Shown: piece by piece, positions 52,653 to 62,409 of the stretch
Position numbering within the stretch: position 1 is the stretch's first letter
How the letters are laid out: each line of letters starts with the position of its first letter
Source: Lachnospiraceae bacterium
GTDB taxonomy: Bacteria; Bacillota; Clostridia; Lachnospirales; Lachnospiraceae
Assembly: GCA_017450485.1 (NCBI GenBank)
Contig: JAFSTN010000028.1
Span: 1 to 64,000, forward strand
DNA length: 64,000 bases
Reading direction: 5' to 3'
Program-made: the position numbers and the translations under genes
Notes under the pieces: generated by a model
The model's database searches: none
What the model was told of the DNA's origin: nothing
Seen by the model: only the letters and a program-made list of their open reading frames with translations

Positions 52653-54110
52653 ATGAAAGCAAAAAAAGTTATGGCACTGATGATCAGCGCAACGATGCTT
52701 CTCGGACTGACTGCCTGTGGTGATACCGCAGAGGCTCCGGCAGAAGAGCCGGCTGCAGCAGAGGAGACAGCGGAGGAGGCTGCACCTGCGGCAGAGGAGA
52801 CCGCGGAGGCACCTGCAGCTGAAGAGGCAGAGGCTCCGGCAGCCGGCGAACTCAGCTACACAGCTCTTAATCTGGCAGACTACACCGATACAACCGCTAC
52901 GATCAAGTTCATCCATCATAAGACCGACCGTGCAGAGGACGGTACCATGGATGCCATGGTAGCAGAGTTCAACAAGACATTCCCCAACATCACCGTGGAG
53001 ATGGAAGCTGTTACCGATTACGCAGAGGACGCACTTCTTCGTCTTTCAACCGGCGACTGGGGCGATGTAATGTTCATCCCCGCTATCGATAAGAACCAGC
53101 TTGAAACCTATTTCATGCCTTTCGATACTCTTGATAACTTGTCAGGTGTTCTGAATTTCGCAAACCAGTGGGAGTACAACGGACTCAGCTACGGTATTCC
53201 TTACATGGCAAACGCACAGGGACTCCTGTATAACAAGAGGATCTTCAATGAGGCCGGTATCAGCGAACTGCCTACAACTCCTACCGAGTTCCTGGCTGAC
53301 CTTCAGCTGGTTAAGGACAACACCGATGCCATCCCGCTCTACACCAACTACGCAGCAGGCTGGACCATGGGTGCATGGGATGCATATGTAGGATGTGTAT
53401 CAAACGGCGACAACACTTACATGAATCAGAAGCTCGTACATACCGCCGAACCTTTCTCGGATCCCGGCGATGATACAGGCGCATACAATGTATATCGTAT
53501 TCTGTATGATGCATGCGCACAGGGTCTGATTGAGGATGACTATACCACTACAGACTGGGAGAGCTGCAAGGGTATGATGAACCGCGGTGAGGTAGCTACC
53601 ATGGTACTCGGATCATGGGCTTATGCACAGATGTGCGAAGCGGGCGATACTCCCGAAGATGTAGGCTACATGCCTTTCCCGATCACCGTAGGGGGAACAC
53701 AGTATGTACTGGCAGGCGGAGACTACTGCTACGGCATCAATGCAAATGCATCCGACGAAAACAAGCTTGCATCCCTTATCTTCGTAAAGTGGATGACCGA
53801 AGAGTCCGACTGGTGCTACAACGAGGGCGGATATCCCGTAGTCAAGGGCGGCAAGACTCCCGACATGTATTCGGCATTTGACGGTTGCACCGTTCTGTCC
53901 GATGAGCCCGCACTTGCAGGCGAGGAAGACTTCCTGAACGAGATGAATGCAGAGTCGGAACTTTCCATCAACGCAGGCGGCAACGACAAGGTTCAGAGGA
54001 TCGTTGAAGCCGGTGCCACCGGATCCGAAGAGTTTGCAGACATCATGGCAGACTGGAACACCGCATGGCAGGATGCTCAGAATGAGCTCGGTATCGAAGT
54101 TCTGTACTAA
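52653..54110 (+). CDS. Sugar-binding lipoprotein (manno-oligosaccharide type)
   Basis: 485-residue family 1 solute-binding lipoprotein. Lipobox LTAC (Cys22), an Ala/Glu/Pro-rich linker (24-66) and a two-lobed domain (about 75-485) with aromatic-rich patches (WMTEESDWCYNEGGYPV). It is the first gene of the operon and, like many such genes, is followed by a stable hairpin that would protect its mRNA. The ligand is inferred from the phosphorylase and esterase genes downstream: beta-1,4-manno-oligosaccharides. Codon bias suggests strong expression. Confidence 0.88.
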   Translation: MKAKKVMALMISATMLLGLTACGDTAEAPAEEPAAAEETAEEAAPAAEETAEAPAAEEAEAPAAGELSYTALNLADYTDTTATIKFIHHKTDRAEDGTMDAMVAEFNKTFPNITVEMEAVTDYAEDALLRLSTGDWGDVMFIPAIDKNQLETYFMPFDTLDNLSGVLNFANQWEYNGLSYGIPYMANAQGLLYNKRIFNEAGISELPTTPTEFLADLQLVKDNTDAIPLYTNYAAGWTMGAWDAYVGCVSNGDNTYMNQKLVHTAEPFSDPGDDTGAYNVYRILYDACAQGLIEDDYTTTDWESCKGMMNRGEVATMVLGSWAYAQMCEAGDTPEDVGYMPFPITVGGTQYVLAGGDYCYGINANASDENKLASLIFVKWMTEESDWCYNEGGYPVVKGGKTPDMYSAFDGCTVLSDEPALAGEEDFLNEMNAESELSINAGGNDKVQRIVEAGATGSEEFADIMADWNTAWQDAQNELGIEVLY

Positions 54111-54149
54111 TCCCGATCCACAACCAAAGATATTTTGATCAGATGAGAA

Positions 54150-54179
54150 GAGCCGGGGAGAGCTGTCTCTCCCCGGCTC
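54150..54179 (+). terminator. Hairpin between binding protein and permease genes
   Basis: GAGCCGGGGAGAG (54150-54162) pairs perfectly with CTCTCCCCGGCTC (54167-54179) around a CTGT loop. Only a short interrupted T stretch follows, so it is probably a partial terminator or mRNA stabiliser that lets the binding protein be made in excess over the permeases. Confidence 0.65.
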
Positions 54180-54209
54180 GTATTTTACAGACGCGCAAGA
54201 GGTGATCGT

Positions 54210-55217
54210 ATGGCAAACTCTAAGCAAATCGCAAAACCGAAGAGATCTTTTCCGGACTGGTTAAGGAGTCGTGACGGCCAAAAGGTGCTGGTGATGGTGG
54301 CCTTTATGATAGTGCCTCTGGTGCTGTTGTTTGTGTTCACGTATCTGCCGTTCGGTCAGATGTTCGGCTTCTCGTTTTACAACATGAAGTATATTGGTGC
54401 CCGCAAGTTTGTCGGTTTAAAGAATTATTCAAAAGTATTCTCACGCAAGGACTGCTTCGGTGCACTTAAACTGTCGCTGTACTATATGCTCGGATCGGTC
54501 GTACAGCTGGGCATAGCGCTATATCTGGCGACTATCCTGAGCTTCAAGGTAAAAGGTGGGAACGTATTCAAGGGACTGATGTTCTTCCCATTCCTGATCA
54601 ACGGTATAGCGATAGGTTTTATATTCAAGTTCTTTTATACCAGAGGTTTCGTGTTTGATACCGTGTTGCAGTGGTGCGGATTCCAGCTGGATAATCTGCC
54701 GTATTGGCTCAGAGACCAGAGGATAAACAACTTTTCACTGGTCGGAACCAGCGTATGGCGGTATTTCGGGCAGAATATGGTTCTTTTCATCGGAGCGATC
54801 ATGTCCGTGGATTCCGAACTGTATGAAGCTGCGACACTGGACGGAGCGAATCGTTTTCAGCAGTTTAAGTACATCATTCTGCCGAGCATCAAGACGATCA
54901 TCACACTTAATGTGATCCTGTCCATAACCGGATCCCTGTCGGCTTTTGAGCCGCCTTATGTCATCACCGACGGTGCGAATGGTACGGGAACCTACTTCGT
55001 GGTTATGCATGAGATCGCACATACCCAGCAGAAGGTGGGTCTTGCCTCCGCAATGGCGATAGTGCTTTTGATCATCATTCTGATCGTGACCGGATTGCAG
55101 AAGCTGTTCTTCAAGTATGTATTTAAGAGCGGAGAGGATGAGGATCCGCGTGCAGCGATAAAGCGTGAGAAACAACTGGCACGGATTTCGTCAAGGAAGG
55201 GAGGTGCAGCTGTATGA
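54210..55217 (+). CDS. ABC sugar permease (MalF-like) of the mannan importer
   Basis: 335 residues with about six membrane helices. EAA loop: SELYEAATLDGANRFQQFKY (about 206-225). It has a positively charged N-terminus and a basic C-terminal tail (residues 305-335) rich in Arg/Lys. It overlaps the next permease gene by 4 nt. The ATPase is not encoded here. Confidence 0.9.
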   Translation: MANSKQIAKPKRSFPDWLRSRDGQKVLVMVAFMIVPLVLLFVFTYLPFGQMFGFSFYNMKYIGARKFVGLKNYSKVFSRKDCFGALKLSLYYMLGSVVQLGIALYLATILSFKVKGGNVFKGLMFFPFLINGIAIGFIFKFFYTRGFVFDTVLQWCGFQLDNLPYWLRDQRINNFSLVGTSVWRYFGQNMVLFIGAIMSVDSELYEAATLDGANRFQQFKYIILPSIKTIITLNVILSITGSLSAFEPPYVITDGANGTGTYFVVMHEIAHTQQKVGLASAMAIVLLIIILIVTGLQKLFFKYVFKSGEDEDPRAAIKREKQLARISSRKGGAAV

Positions 55218-56071
55218 AAAAGACAAATGAGCAGGCCATAGCCGGCAGGATCATATGGATGATAATACAGTATGTATCACTTCTGTTCTTCAGCTTCGTG
55301 GCTGTCATCCCTGTGGTAAGCTGTGTTATCACGGCATTTAAGACCGATACCGAGTATCAGAATACAAATGTAATGACGCTTCCGGAAAGCTGGCTGAACT
55401 TTGAAAACTATATCCGGGCATTTGATAAGGCCAATATGGGACGGGGATTCATCAATTCGGCGATCATACTTGTCTGCGTATTGCTGATCTCGACATTCAT
55501 CGGTACTCAGCTCGCATATGTACTTGATCGTTTTAAGTTTTTCGGAAACGGGCTGATCCGTAATCTGTTCCTGTTTGCATCCCAGCTTCCCGGTGTTGCG
55601 ATGCAGGTAGCATTGTATGAGATCATGTACAAGCTGCACTTCATCAACTCGATGGTCGGATACATCATACTGATGTGCGGCACGGACATCATATCGATAT
55701 ACATCTATATTCAGTTTTTCGAGAATATAGATTATTCGCTGGACGAGTCGGCGATCGTGGACGGTGCGAACTATTTCACGATATTTTATAAGATTTTGCT
55801 TCCACTTCTTAAACCTGCTATCGTAACTTCGTGTATACTAAAGGGAGTGGGTACATATAACGAATACTATTGTGCCAATCTGTATCTGCAGGATAAGACC
55901 AGAGTCAATACGGTAGCGACATCGCTCTATACGTTTGTCGGTCCGCTGGGAAGCAAGTATAACCTGATCTGCGCGGGTGTCATCATATCGCTGCTCCCGG
56001 CGCTGATCGTCTTTATCACCTGTCAGAAGCAGATATACAGCGGACTTACTCAGGGTGCGGTCAAAGGATGA
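55214..56071 (+). CDS. ABC sugar permease (MalG-like) of the mannan importer
   Basis: 285 residues, six helices, EAA loop LDESAIVDGANYFTIFYKIL (about 180-199). Normally the loop reads EAAxxDG; here the second position is Ser-Ala, a mild variation. The start overlaps the previous stop (ATGA). It should form the heterodimeric channel with the MalF-like protein. Confidence 0.9.
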   Translation: MKKTNEQAIAGRIIWMIIQYVSLLFFSFVAVIPVVSCVITAFKTDTEYQNTNVMTLPESWLNFENYIRAFDKANMGRGFINSAIILVCVLLISTFIGTQLAYVLDRFKFFGNGLIRNLFLFASQLPGVAMQVALYEIMYKLHFINSMVGYIILMCGTDIISIYIYIQFFENIDYSLDESAIVDGANYFTIFYKILLPLLKPAIVTSCILKGVGTYNEYYCANLYLQDKTRVNTVATSLYTFVGPLGSKYNLICAGVIISLLPALIVFITCQKQIYSGLTQGAVKG

Positions 56072-56114
56072 CGGCAGTCTGACCGGGGGATTCCGGAGAA
56101 CGAAAGGCGGAGAC

Positions 56115-57290
56115 ATGTTTAAGTACAAAGAAGAGATCGAGCACCATCTGATATATGACATAATCCCGTTTTGGAAAAAACTGCGTGATGATACATACGG
56201 CGGATATTACGGATATGTCAGCTTTGATCTGGATATCGATGAGAAAGCGGTAAAGGGATGTATACTCAATAACCGGATCACCTGGTTTTTCGCAAATGCT
56301 TACGATGTGACAGCCGATGATACGCTTCTTGCCGAAGCCAGACACGGATACGAGTTCCTGAGAGACAAGTGTGTGGATACCAAATTCGGAGGTGTGTACT
56401 GGTCCCTCAAATACGACGGAACTCCCGAAGACACGACCAAGCATACATATAATCAGGCTTTCGCCATATATGCACTGAGCTCATACTATGCAGTGAGCCA
56501 TGATCCGGAGGCATTGAATCTGGCATATGAGCTTTTTGATCTGATCGAAGAGAAATGCCGTGATGAGGAGGGCTATCTGGAGGCATTCACCAGAGATTTC
56601 CGTCCCGAATCGAATGAGAAGCTGTCCGAGAACGGGGTGATGGCAGAGAGGACCATGAATACGCTTTTGCATGTGTTCGAAGCCTATACCGAGCTGTACC
56701 GTGTCGGACAAAATGCACGTGTCGGCGAGAAGCTTAAGTGGATTCTGGATACATTCGCGGATAAGATCTATAATCCGGAGCTTCACAGGCAGGAGGTCTT
56801 CTTTGATGCCCATTACACTTCTCTGATCGATCTCCACAGCTACGGCCATGACATCGAAACCGCCTGGCTGATCGACCGAGGGACGAAGGTTCTGGGTGAT
56901 TCGGCATATGAAGAAAAGCTCACGCCGATCACACGGGATCTGACGGCAAACATCTATAAGACTGCTTTTGACGGGCATTCCCTTGCCAATGAGTGTGAGA
57001 GCGGAGTGGTAGATACCAAGCGTGTGTGGTGGGTCCAGGCAGAGACTCTCATAGGATTCCTGAACGGATATGAACGAGACCCGGCGCATAAGGAATACCT
57101 GGAAGCCGCCGGAGCGGAATGGGAATTCATCCGTGATCATGTGATCGATCCCAGATGCAGAGAGTGGTATATGCATGTGGATCCTCAGGGGAATCCCGAG
57201 CGGGGCAGGCCGATAGTGGAGCCGTGGAAATGCCCGTATCACAACGGTCGTATGTGCATTGAGGTCATGAGAAGGGGAGAAAAGGAATGA
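56115..57290 (+). CDS. Cellobiose/mannobiose 2-epimerase (AGE family)
   Basis: 391 residues of the (alpha/alpha)6 barrel N-acylglucosamine 2-epimerase family. In mannan loci this enzyme converts beta-1,4-mannobiose to mannosyl-glucose. Key segments: the [11 protein letters not shown] helix, [16 protein letters not shown] with a conserved His, [13 protein letters not shown], and [13 protein letters not shown] with another His; [17 protein letters not shown] ends it. ATG 56115 follows GGCGGAGAC. It overlaps GH130_1 by 4 nt, consistent with successive action. Confidence 0.88.
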   Translation: MFKYKEEIEHHLIYDIIPFWKKLRDDTYGGYYGYVSFDLDIDEKAVKGCILNNRITWFFANAYDVTADDTLLAEARHGYEFLRDKCVDTKFGGVYWSLKYDGTPEDTTKHTYNQAFAIYALSSYYAVSHDPEALNLAYELFDLIEEKCRDEEGYLEAFTRDFRPESNEKLSENGVMAERTMNTLLHVFEAYTELYRVGQNARVGEKLKWILDTFADKIYNPELHRQEVFFDAHYTSLIDLHSYGHDIETAWLIDRGTKVLGDSAYEEKLTPITRDLTANIYKTAFDGHSLANECESGVVDTKRVWWVQAETLIGFLNGYERDPAHKEYLEAAGAEWEFIRDHVIDPRCREWYMHVDPQGNPERGRPIVEPWKCPYHNGRMCIEVMRRGEKE

Positions 57291-58483
57291 TTCACGAGAA
57301 GTATTTTGAATTAGCCAAAGAGCAGGAAGTATATCTGTCACGGAAGAACAAGAAGAGTGACTTCTATAACGGAATATATGACAGGTATGAGTATCCCGTG
57401 CTTACCAGAGAGCATGTACCGCTGACCTGGAGATACGATCTGAATAAGGAGACCAATCCGTTCTTCATGGAGAGACTGGGGATCAATGCCGTGATGAACT
57501 CCGGCGCAATCTACATGAACGGGAAGTATTATCTGGTAGTAAGGATAGAAGGCAATGACCGCAAATCATTTTTCGGCGTAGCCGTATCCGATAACGGAGT
57601 TGATAATTTCCGCTTCGCGGATAGGCCGGTCCTGCTCCCCGATACCTGTCCCGAAGAGACCAATGTATATGACATGCGTCTGACCAGACACGAGGACGGA
57701 TATATATACGGAGTGTTCTGTTCCGAGAGCAAGGACACCTCGGTAAACGATCTGTCGGCTGCCGTTGCGGCTGCAGGCATAGTGCGAACCAAAGATCTGG
57801 TGAACTGGGAGAGGCTCGATAACCTGAAGACCCTTCGATCGCCTCAGCAGAGGAATGTATGCCTGCATCCGGAATTTGTGGACGGAAAATACGCCTTTTA
57901 CACCAGACCGATGGACGACTTCATCGAGACCGGGTCAGGCGGCGGAATAGGATTCGGCCTGAGCGAGTCGATAGAGCATGCCGTTATCGATGAAGAACGC
58001 ATGACCAGCATCCGCAGATATCACACCATCACGGAATCCAAGAACGGTGCGGGTGCTACGCCCATAAAGACGGACCGTGGCTGGATACATATCGCACACG
58101 GAGTTCGAAATACCGCAGCAGGCCTGCGCTACGTCATTTATGCTTTTGCAACAGCGCTTGATGATCCCGGACGTGTCATCGCGGAGCCCGGCGGGCTGCT
58201 CATAGGTCCCCGTGGCGGAGAGAGGGTCGGAGATGTGAGCAATGTGGTATTCACCAACGGAGCCATCGTCAATGACAGGGATGAAGTGTTCATATACTAC
58301 GCATCGAGTGATACCAGGATGCATGTGGCAACCACAACACTCGATAAGCTGATCGATTATGTGTTCAATACGCCGGCTGATGCATTGAGAAGTGTTGACT
58401 GTGTTAAGCAGCGTATCGGACTGATAGACGGGAATCTGGAACTTCTTGGAAAAACTAACCTTCCCGGCCTGAGAGGAGAATGA
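57287..58483 (+). CDS. GH130_1 mannosylglucose phosphorylase
   Basis: 398 residues. GH130 five-bladed propeller phosphorylase; subfamily 1 members cleave 4-O-beta-mannosyl-glucose with phosphate to mannose-1-phosphate and glucose. The N-terminal lead (about 30-60) and the motif [17 protein letters not shown], in which Asp129 is the likely proton donor, match this subfamily. It follows the epimerase and precedes GH130_2 by 1 nt. A hydrolase or mannosyltransferase activity is less likely. Confidence 0.87.
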   Translation: MIHEKYFELAKEQEVYLSRKNKKSDFYNGIYDRYEYPVLTREHVPLTWRYDLNKETNPFFMERLGINAVMNSGAIYMNGKYYLVVRIEGNDRKSFFGVAVSDNGVDNFRFADRPVLLPDTCPEETNVYDMRLTRHEDGYIYGVFCSESKDTSVNDLSAAVAAAGIVRTKDLVNWERLDNLKTLRSPQQRNVCLHPEFVDGKYAFYTRPMDDFIETGSGGGIGFGLSESIEHAVIDEERMTSIRRYHTITESKNGAGATPIKTDRGWIHIAHGVRNTAAGLRYVIYAFATALDDPGRVIAEPGGLLIGPRGGERVGDVSNVVFTNGAIVNDRDEVFIYYASSDTRMHVATTTLDKLIDYVFNTPADALRSVDCVKQRIGLIDGNLELLGKTNLPGLRGE

Positions 58484-58484
58484 C

Positions 58485-59504
58485 ATGAAGTATAAAATGA
58501 TAGCCCCCGCTGTTCCCAATATACCCTGGCAGGACAGACCTGAGGGGATAAAGGGTGCCCCGATATGGAGATACAGTGATAACCCTGTGGTGGACAGAAA
58601 TCCGATAGACGGTGTTGCCAGGATATTCAACTCGGCGGTAATACCTTACGAGGGGAAGTTCATCGGAGTATTTCGCGGGGAACAGACCAACGGTGTACCC
58701 TATGTATATCTGGGAAGGAGCGATGATGCCCTTCATTGGACTTTCGACAGTGAGAAGGTACCGTTTGTTGATGAAGAAGGCAAGCCTTTTATGCCCGTGT
58801 ATGCATACGATCCCCGGCTTGTAAAAGTCGAAGACACCTATTACATCATCTGGTGCGGAGACTTCTACGGTGCAGCCATAGGAATGGCCAAAACAAAGGA
58901 TTTTAAGACCTTTATCCGAATCGAGAACCCGTTTATTCCATTTAACCGGAACGCGGTACTTTTCCCGCGCAGGATAAACGGCAACTTCGTTATGCTCAGT
59001 CGTCCGTCGGATTCCGGACACACTCCTTTCGGAGATATCTTCCTAAGCGAAAGTCCCGATATGACCTACTGGGGCAGGCATCGCCATGTGATGAGTGCAG
59101 GGCATGAATGGTGGGAGTCAGTCAAGATCGGCGGAGGTGCCGCCCCCATAGAGACCAGTGAAGGCTGGCTTCTGTTCTATCACGGCGTGGCTACAACCTG
59201 CAACGGATTCGTTTATTCCATTGGCGGAGCGATCCTGGACATCGATCATCCGTCAGTAGTCAAATACCGCTGCGAGAACTTCATCCTCACACCCGAGGCC
59301 GAGTATGAGGAGAGAGGATTCGTACCCAATGTGGTATTCCCCTGTGCCACGCTCCATGATTCAGAGACCAATCGTATCGCACTGTACTACGGAGCAGCTG
59401 ACAGTGTAGTCGGAGTCGCATTCTGCAACATGGACGATATCATAGACTATATCAAGGATCACAGTGTGGTGCGAGAGGCAGATACGGAGATAGGGCGAAG
59501 GTGA
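58485..59504 (+). CDS. GH130_2 beta-1,4-manno-oligosaccharide phosphorylase
   Basis: 339 residues of the shorter GH130 subfamily 2 that removes mannosyl units from the non-reducing end of beta-1,4-manno-oligosaccharides, releasing mannose-1-phosphate. The motif VYAYDPRLVKVEDTYY contains Asp109 as likely proton donor; NAVLFPRRINGNFVML and GGGAAPIETSEGWLLFYHG are family segments. GTG of the next gene overlaps its stop. Confidence 0.87.
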   Translation: MKYKMIAPAVPNIPWQDRPEGIKGAPIWRYSDNPVVDRNPIDGVARIFNSAVIPYEGKFIGVFRGEQTNGVPYVYLGRSDDALHWTFDSEKVPFVDEEGKPFMPVYAYDPRLVKVEDTYYIIWCGDFYGAAIGMAKTKDFKTFIRIENPFIPFNRNAVLFPRRINGNFVMLSRPSDSGHTPFGDIFLSESPDMTYWGRHRHVMSAGHEWWESVKIGGGAAPIETSEGWLLFYHGVATTCNGFVYSIGGAILDIDHPSVVKYRCENFILTPEAEYEERGFVPNVVFPCATLHDSETNRIALYYGAADSVVGVAFCNMDDIIDYIKDHSVVREADTEIGRR

Positions 59505-60649
59505 ATGAAATAGAAAAGATACAATCGGAAAAAGGGCTTGTGGAAGAGGGTGATGAGACTGCGCTCAGACGTCTCTTTGAGAGAGCCGGGCGCGGCGAGG
59601 ATATCACTGTCGGATTCCTGGGCGGCAGCATCACTCAGGGAGCTGTGGCTACGGACGATACCCTTTGCTATGCATACAGGGTTTATGAATGGTTTGTGAA
59701 GTCCTTTCCCGGATCGCGGTTTACATACGTGAATGCAGGGATCGGGGCCACCGATTCGGAGTACGGGGCGGCACGTGTTGCGGAAGACCTGCTCAGTGCA
59801 CATCCCGATTTCGTACTGATGGAGTTCGCCGTGAACGACGGATGCAACGACCACTATCTGGAGACATACGAAGGCTGCGTACGGCAGATACTTAAGTCCG
59901 GGCCTGGCATGGCACTTATCCTTATGAACAATGTGTTCTATAACGAGGGCGGGAGTGCGGAACGTATACACAGACAGGTTGCGCGCCACTATAAGCTGCC
60001 GTCGATCAGCATGAGGACAACGATCTACGATGCCATTCTGTCAGGTCGGATCATCAAGGAAGATATCACCCCGGATGATCTGCATCCGAACGATATCGGA
60101 CACGGGATCGTCGCAGCCGTGATATGCAGTTATCTTGATTCCGTGCTGAGCGGCATGGGCAGCGGTGTTCAGGCACCCGGACCCGGGGCAGACGGTCAGC
60201 TTCCCGATCCTATCACGCCCAACCGCTATGAGTACAGCGTCAAGTATGATAACAGAAATGCGGACGCCGTGATCAGATCCATGCAGGGTTTCACCCCCGA
60301 CATCACTCCGCGCAGGGCAGTAAGAGACTGTTTCAGATACGGATACTCCGCTCGGGAGAAAGGCGGGTTTGTCGAATATGAAGTTGAAGGTACATGCATA
60401 GCGGTCCAGTTCAGGCGTACGATCAACCTTCCGGCACCGGTCGCGAGGGTGACCGTGGACGGAGATGAAGCAAATTCCGTGATACTGGATGCGAACTTCG
60501 ATCAGACCTGGGGCGATTTTCTTGCATTGACCGATGTATATGTCAGCGACAGACCCGGTAAACACAGAGTCAGGATCGAAGTGATCGAATCCCATCCCGA
60601 TGATAAAGGTGATTTTTATCTGGCGGGCATAATCGTATCGGGCAGATGA
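59501..60649 (+). CDS. SGNH acetylmannan esterase, CE17-like
   Basis: 382 residues with no signal peptide, so the protein works in the cytoplasm after import. SGNH-hydrolase blocks: [11 protein letters not shown] (Ser43), a Gly in NAGIGATDS, Asn112 in EFAVNDG, and DDLHPND (Asp193, His195). The C-terminal domain (about 235-382) is beta-rich and resembles the CBM35-like domain of CE17 acetylmannan esterases from Roseburia. It probably removes O-acetyl groups that would block GH130. Starts with GTG overlapping the previous stop (GTGA). Confidence 0.78.
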   Translation: MNEIEKIQSEKGLVEEGDETALRRLFERAGRGEDITVGFLGGSITQGAVATDDTLCYAYRVYEWFVKSFPGSRFTYVNAGIGATDSEYGAARVAEDLLSAHPDFVLMEFAVNDGCNDHYLETYEGCVRQILKSGPGMALILMNNVFYNEGGSAERIHRQVARHYKLPSISMRTTIYDAILSGRIIKEDITPDDLHPNDIGHGIVAAVICSYLDSVLSGMGSGVQAPGPGADGQLPDPITPNRYEYSVKYDNRNADAVIRSMQGFTPDITPRRAVRDCFRYGYSAREKGGFVEYEVEGTCIAVQFRRTINLPAPVARVTVDGDEANSVILDANFDQTWGDFLALTDVYVSDRPGKHRVRIEVIESHPDDKGDFYLAGIIVSGR

Positions 60650-60683
60650 TACGGAACGGGATCGATATTATACGGGAATAATT

Positions 60684-61310
60684 ATGTCGGATAAAGATAC
60701 TCACTACACAGATATACGCGCTCTGACGGATAATCCTTACCTTAATCTGTACGAAATGGATGCCGTTGCTTCAAGCGGTGCCCCATTTCACTATTATTTC
60801 GCCAGCCGGAGAAAGGGTGATAATATCCGAATACGCACCGGACTGACCGATCCCGAAGGAGTGCTGGTCTATGCCATCGATGCGGACGATCCTTCCCGCA
60901 TACTGCTGATCCATCAATACCGCTATCCCGTAGGCAGATATCTGTATGAACTCCCTGCGGGACTTATAGAAGAAGGTGAGACACCCGAGGAAGCGGCTAT
61001 AAGGGAGATCCGTGAGGAGACAGGCATGGTGTTTACTCCCCACGAAGCACCGGGCAGTGTGCTGACCAGGCCGTATATGCTCGCACAGGGGATATCCGAC
61101 GAAGCCGGGATCAATGTGTTCGGTACAGTGAAGGGTGAACTGACCACATCCTACCAGGAGGACACGGAATATATACGTCCCATGTGGGCAGACCGGCAGG
61201 AGGCAAAGCGTATTCTGGCCGGAGAGATAACATCCATGAGGGCCCAGCTGCTGCTCAGCATGTTTGTACAGGCAGATCCTTCGGATCCGTTTGGATTTCT
61301 GAATATATGA
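60684..61310 (+). CDS. NUDIX hydrolase, nucleoside-diphosphate-sugar type
   Basis: 208 residues. The Nudix box is complete: [20 protein letters not shown] (about 93-112), then TG. The enzyme probably splits ADP-ribose or another NDP-sugar. Because it lies between the mannan genes and manA/manC, GDP-mannose hydrolysis is an alternative. The N-terminal beta-region (about 15-55) is typical of the ADP-ribose/NDP-sugar group. It starts 34 nt after the esterase gene and is probably co-transcribed. Confidence 0.85.
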   Translation: MSDKDTHYTDIRALTDNPYLNLYEMDAVASSGAPFHYYFASRRKGDNIRIRTGLTDPEGVLVYAIDADDPSRILLIHQYRYPVGRYLYELPAGLIEEGETPEEAAIREIREETGMVFTPHEAPGSVLTRPYMLAQGISDEAGINVFGTVKGELTTSYQEDTEYIRPMWADRQEAKRILAGEITSMRAQLLLSMFVQADPSDPFGFLNI

Positions 61311-61325
61311 ATCAACGTGAAAGAT

Positions 61326-62312
61326 ATGAATAAGAACGAAAGATGCGGAAAACTTATATTTTTAAAACCCGCTTTTGAACACAAGATATGGGGAAGTGCG
61401 AAGCTTCGGGAGAATTACGGATATGATGAACCCGGTGATGACATAGGCGAGTGCTGGGGCATTTCTGCCCATCCGCATAACGAGACCCCTGTTTTGTACG
61501 GTGAATATGCCGGAATGAAGCTAAGCGAACTGTGGAGGGAGCACCGTGAACTGTTCGGAAATGCAGAGGGGGAAGAGTTTCCTCTTTTGACGAAGATAAT
61601 CACGGCAGAGGATGACTTAAGTGTACAGGTGCATCCCGATGATGTATATGCAGCGGAGCATGAAAACGGTGCCAGAGGAAAAACGGAATGCTGGTATATA
61701 CTGGATGCCGAGCCTGGCAGCAGACTGGCAATAGGTCACAATGCCGGATCCCGCGAGGAACTTATCAATATGATCGACGCGGGAAGGTGGAAAGATCTGA
61801 TCAGATATACGGATGTCGTTGCAGGCGATTTTATCCAAATCCCACCGGGAACGGTTCATGCCATAGGCGGAGGGATTACTCTTCTGGAAACCCAGCAGAG
61901 CTCGGATATCACATACAGGCTGTACGATTATGAACGTAAGCAGGACGGATGTCTGCGGCCTCTGCATCTGGAGCAGTCCAAAGAGGTGATCACTGTTCCG
62001 GCTGCGGATGTAGCCGATGAGATCATTCATGATGATTCCGCTGATGATGTGGTCTGCCTGATCTCATGTGATCATTATGAAGTATATCGGATCACATGCA
62101 GGGATGAGCTGACCGTGGAGTTTGACAGGCCTTTTGTGCTCATGAGTGTGGTGGAAGGAGAGGGCACCTTGAAGTCTGATCGGGACAATGGCGCCGGGGA
62201 ATCAGAGAGTACCCGTGTAAAAAAAGGAGATCATTTCATAGTTCCGGCCGGATTCGGTGAGCTCGCCATGTCCGGCAGCATGAAGATCATTGCATCCTGC
62301 CTTCCGCTGTAA
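61326..62312 (+). CDS. manA: Mannose-6-phosphate isomerase, class I type
   Basis: 328 residues, interconverts mannose-6-phosphate and fructose-6-phosphate. Zinc ligands are visible: LSVQVHPDD (about 100-108; Gln and His), Glu in GKTECWYIL and the His of PPGTVHAIGGG (about 176-186). The QSSDITYRLYDYER segment is characteristic. An in-frame GTG at 61317 is an alternative start; ATG 61326 is preferred although the ribosome site is weak. It feeds mannose into glycolysis, and can supply mannose-6-P for GDP-mannose if a phosphomannomutase exists elsewhere. Confidence 0.92.
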   Translation: MNKNERCGKLIFLKPAFEHKIWGSAKLRENYGYDEPGDDIGECWGISAHPHNETPVLYGEYAGMKLSELWREHRELFGNAEGEEFPLLTKIITAEDDLSVQVHPDDVYAAEHENGARGKTECWYILDAEPGSRLAIGHNAGSREELINMIDAGRWKDLIRYTDVVAGDFIQIPPGTVHAIGGGITLLETQQSSDITYRLYDYERKQDGCLRPLHLEQSKEVITVPAADVADEIIHDDSADDVVCLISCDHYEVYRITCRDELTVEFDRPFVLMSVVEGEGTLKSDRDNGAGESESTRVKKGDHFIVPAGFGELAMSGSMKIIASCLPL

Positions 62313-62342
62313 GATATAAGGCTTCCGCAGCCTGCTGTACAG

Positions 62343-62371
62343 TTGTATTTATCCCCCGTTTTTAGTAAAAT
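62343..62371 (+). promoter_or_regulatory. Candidate promoter of manC
   Basis: TTGTAT (62343-62348), 17-bp spacer and TAAAAT (62366-62371). Transcription would start near 62378. It may give manC and the transporter their own expression beyond the mannan operon. Confidence 0.5.
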
Positions 62372-62409
62372 AAAGTATCTACGTGCATATGCCGAAAACG
62401 GGGGTTTTC

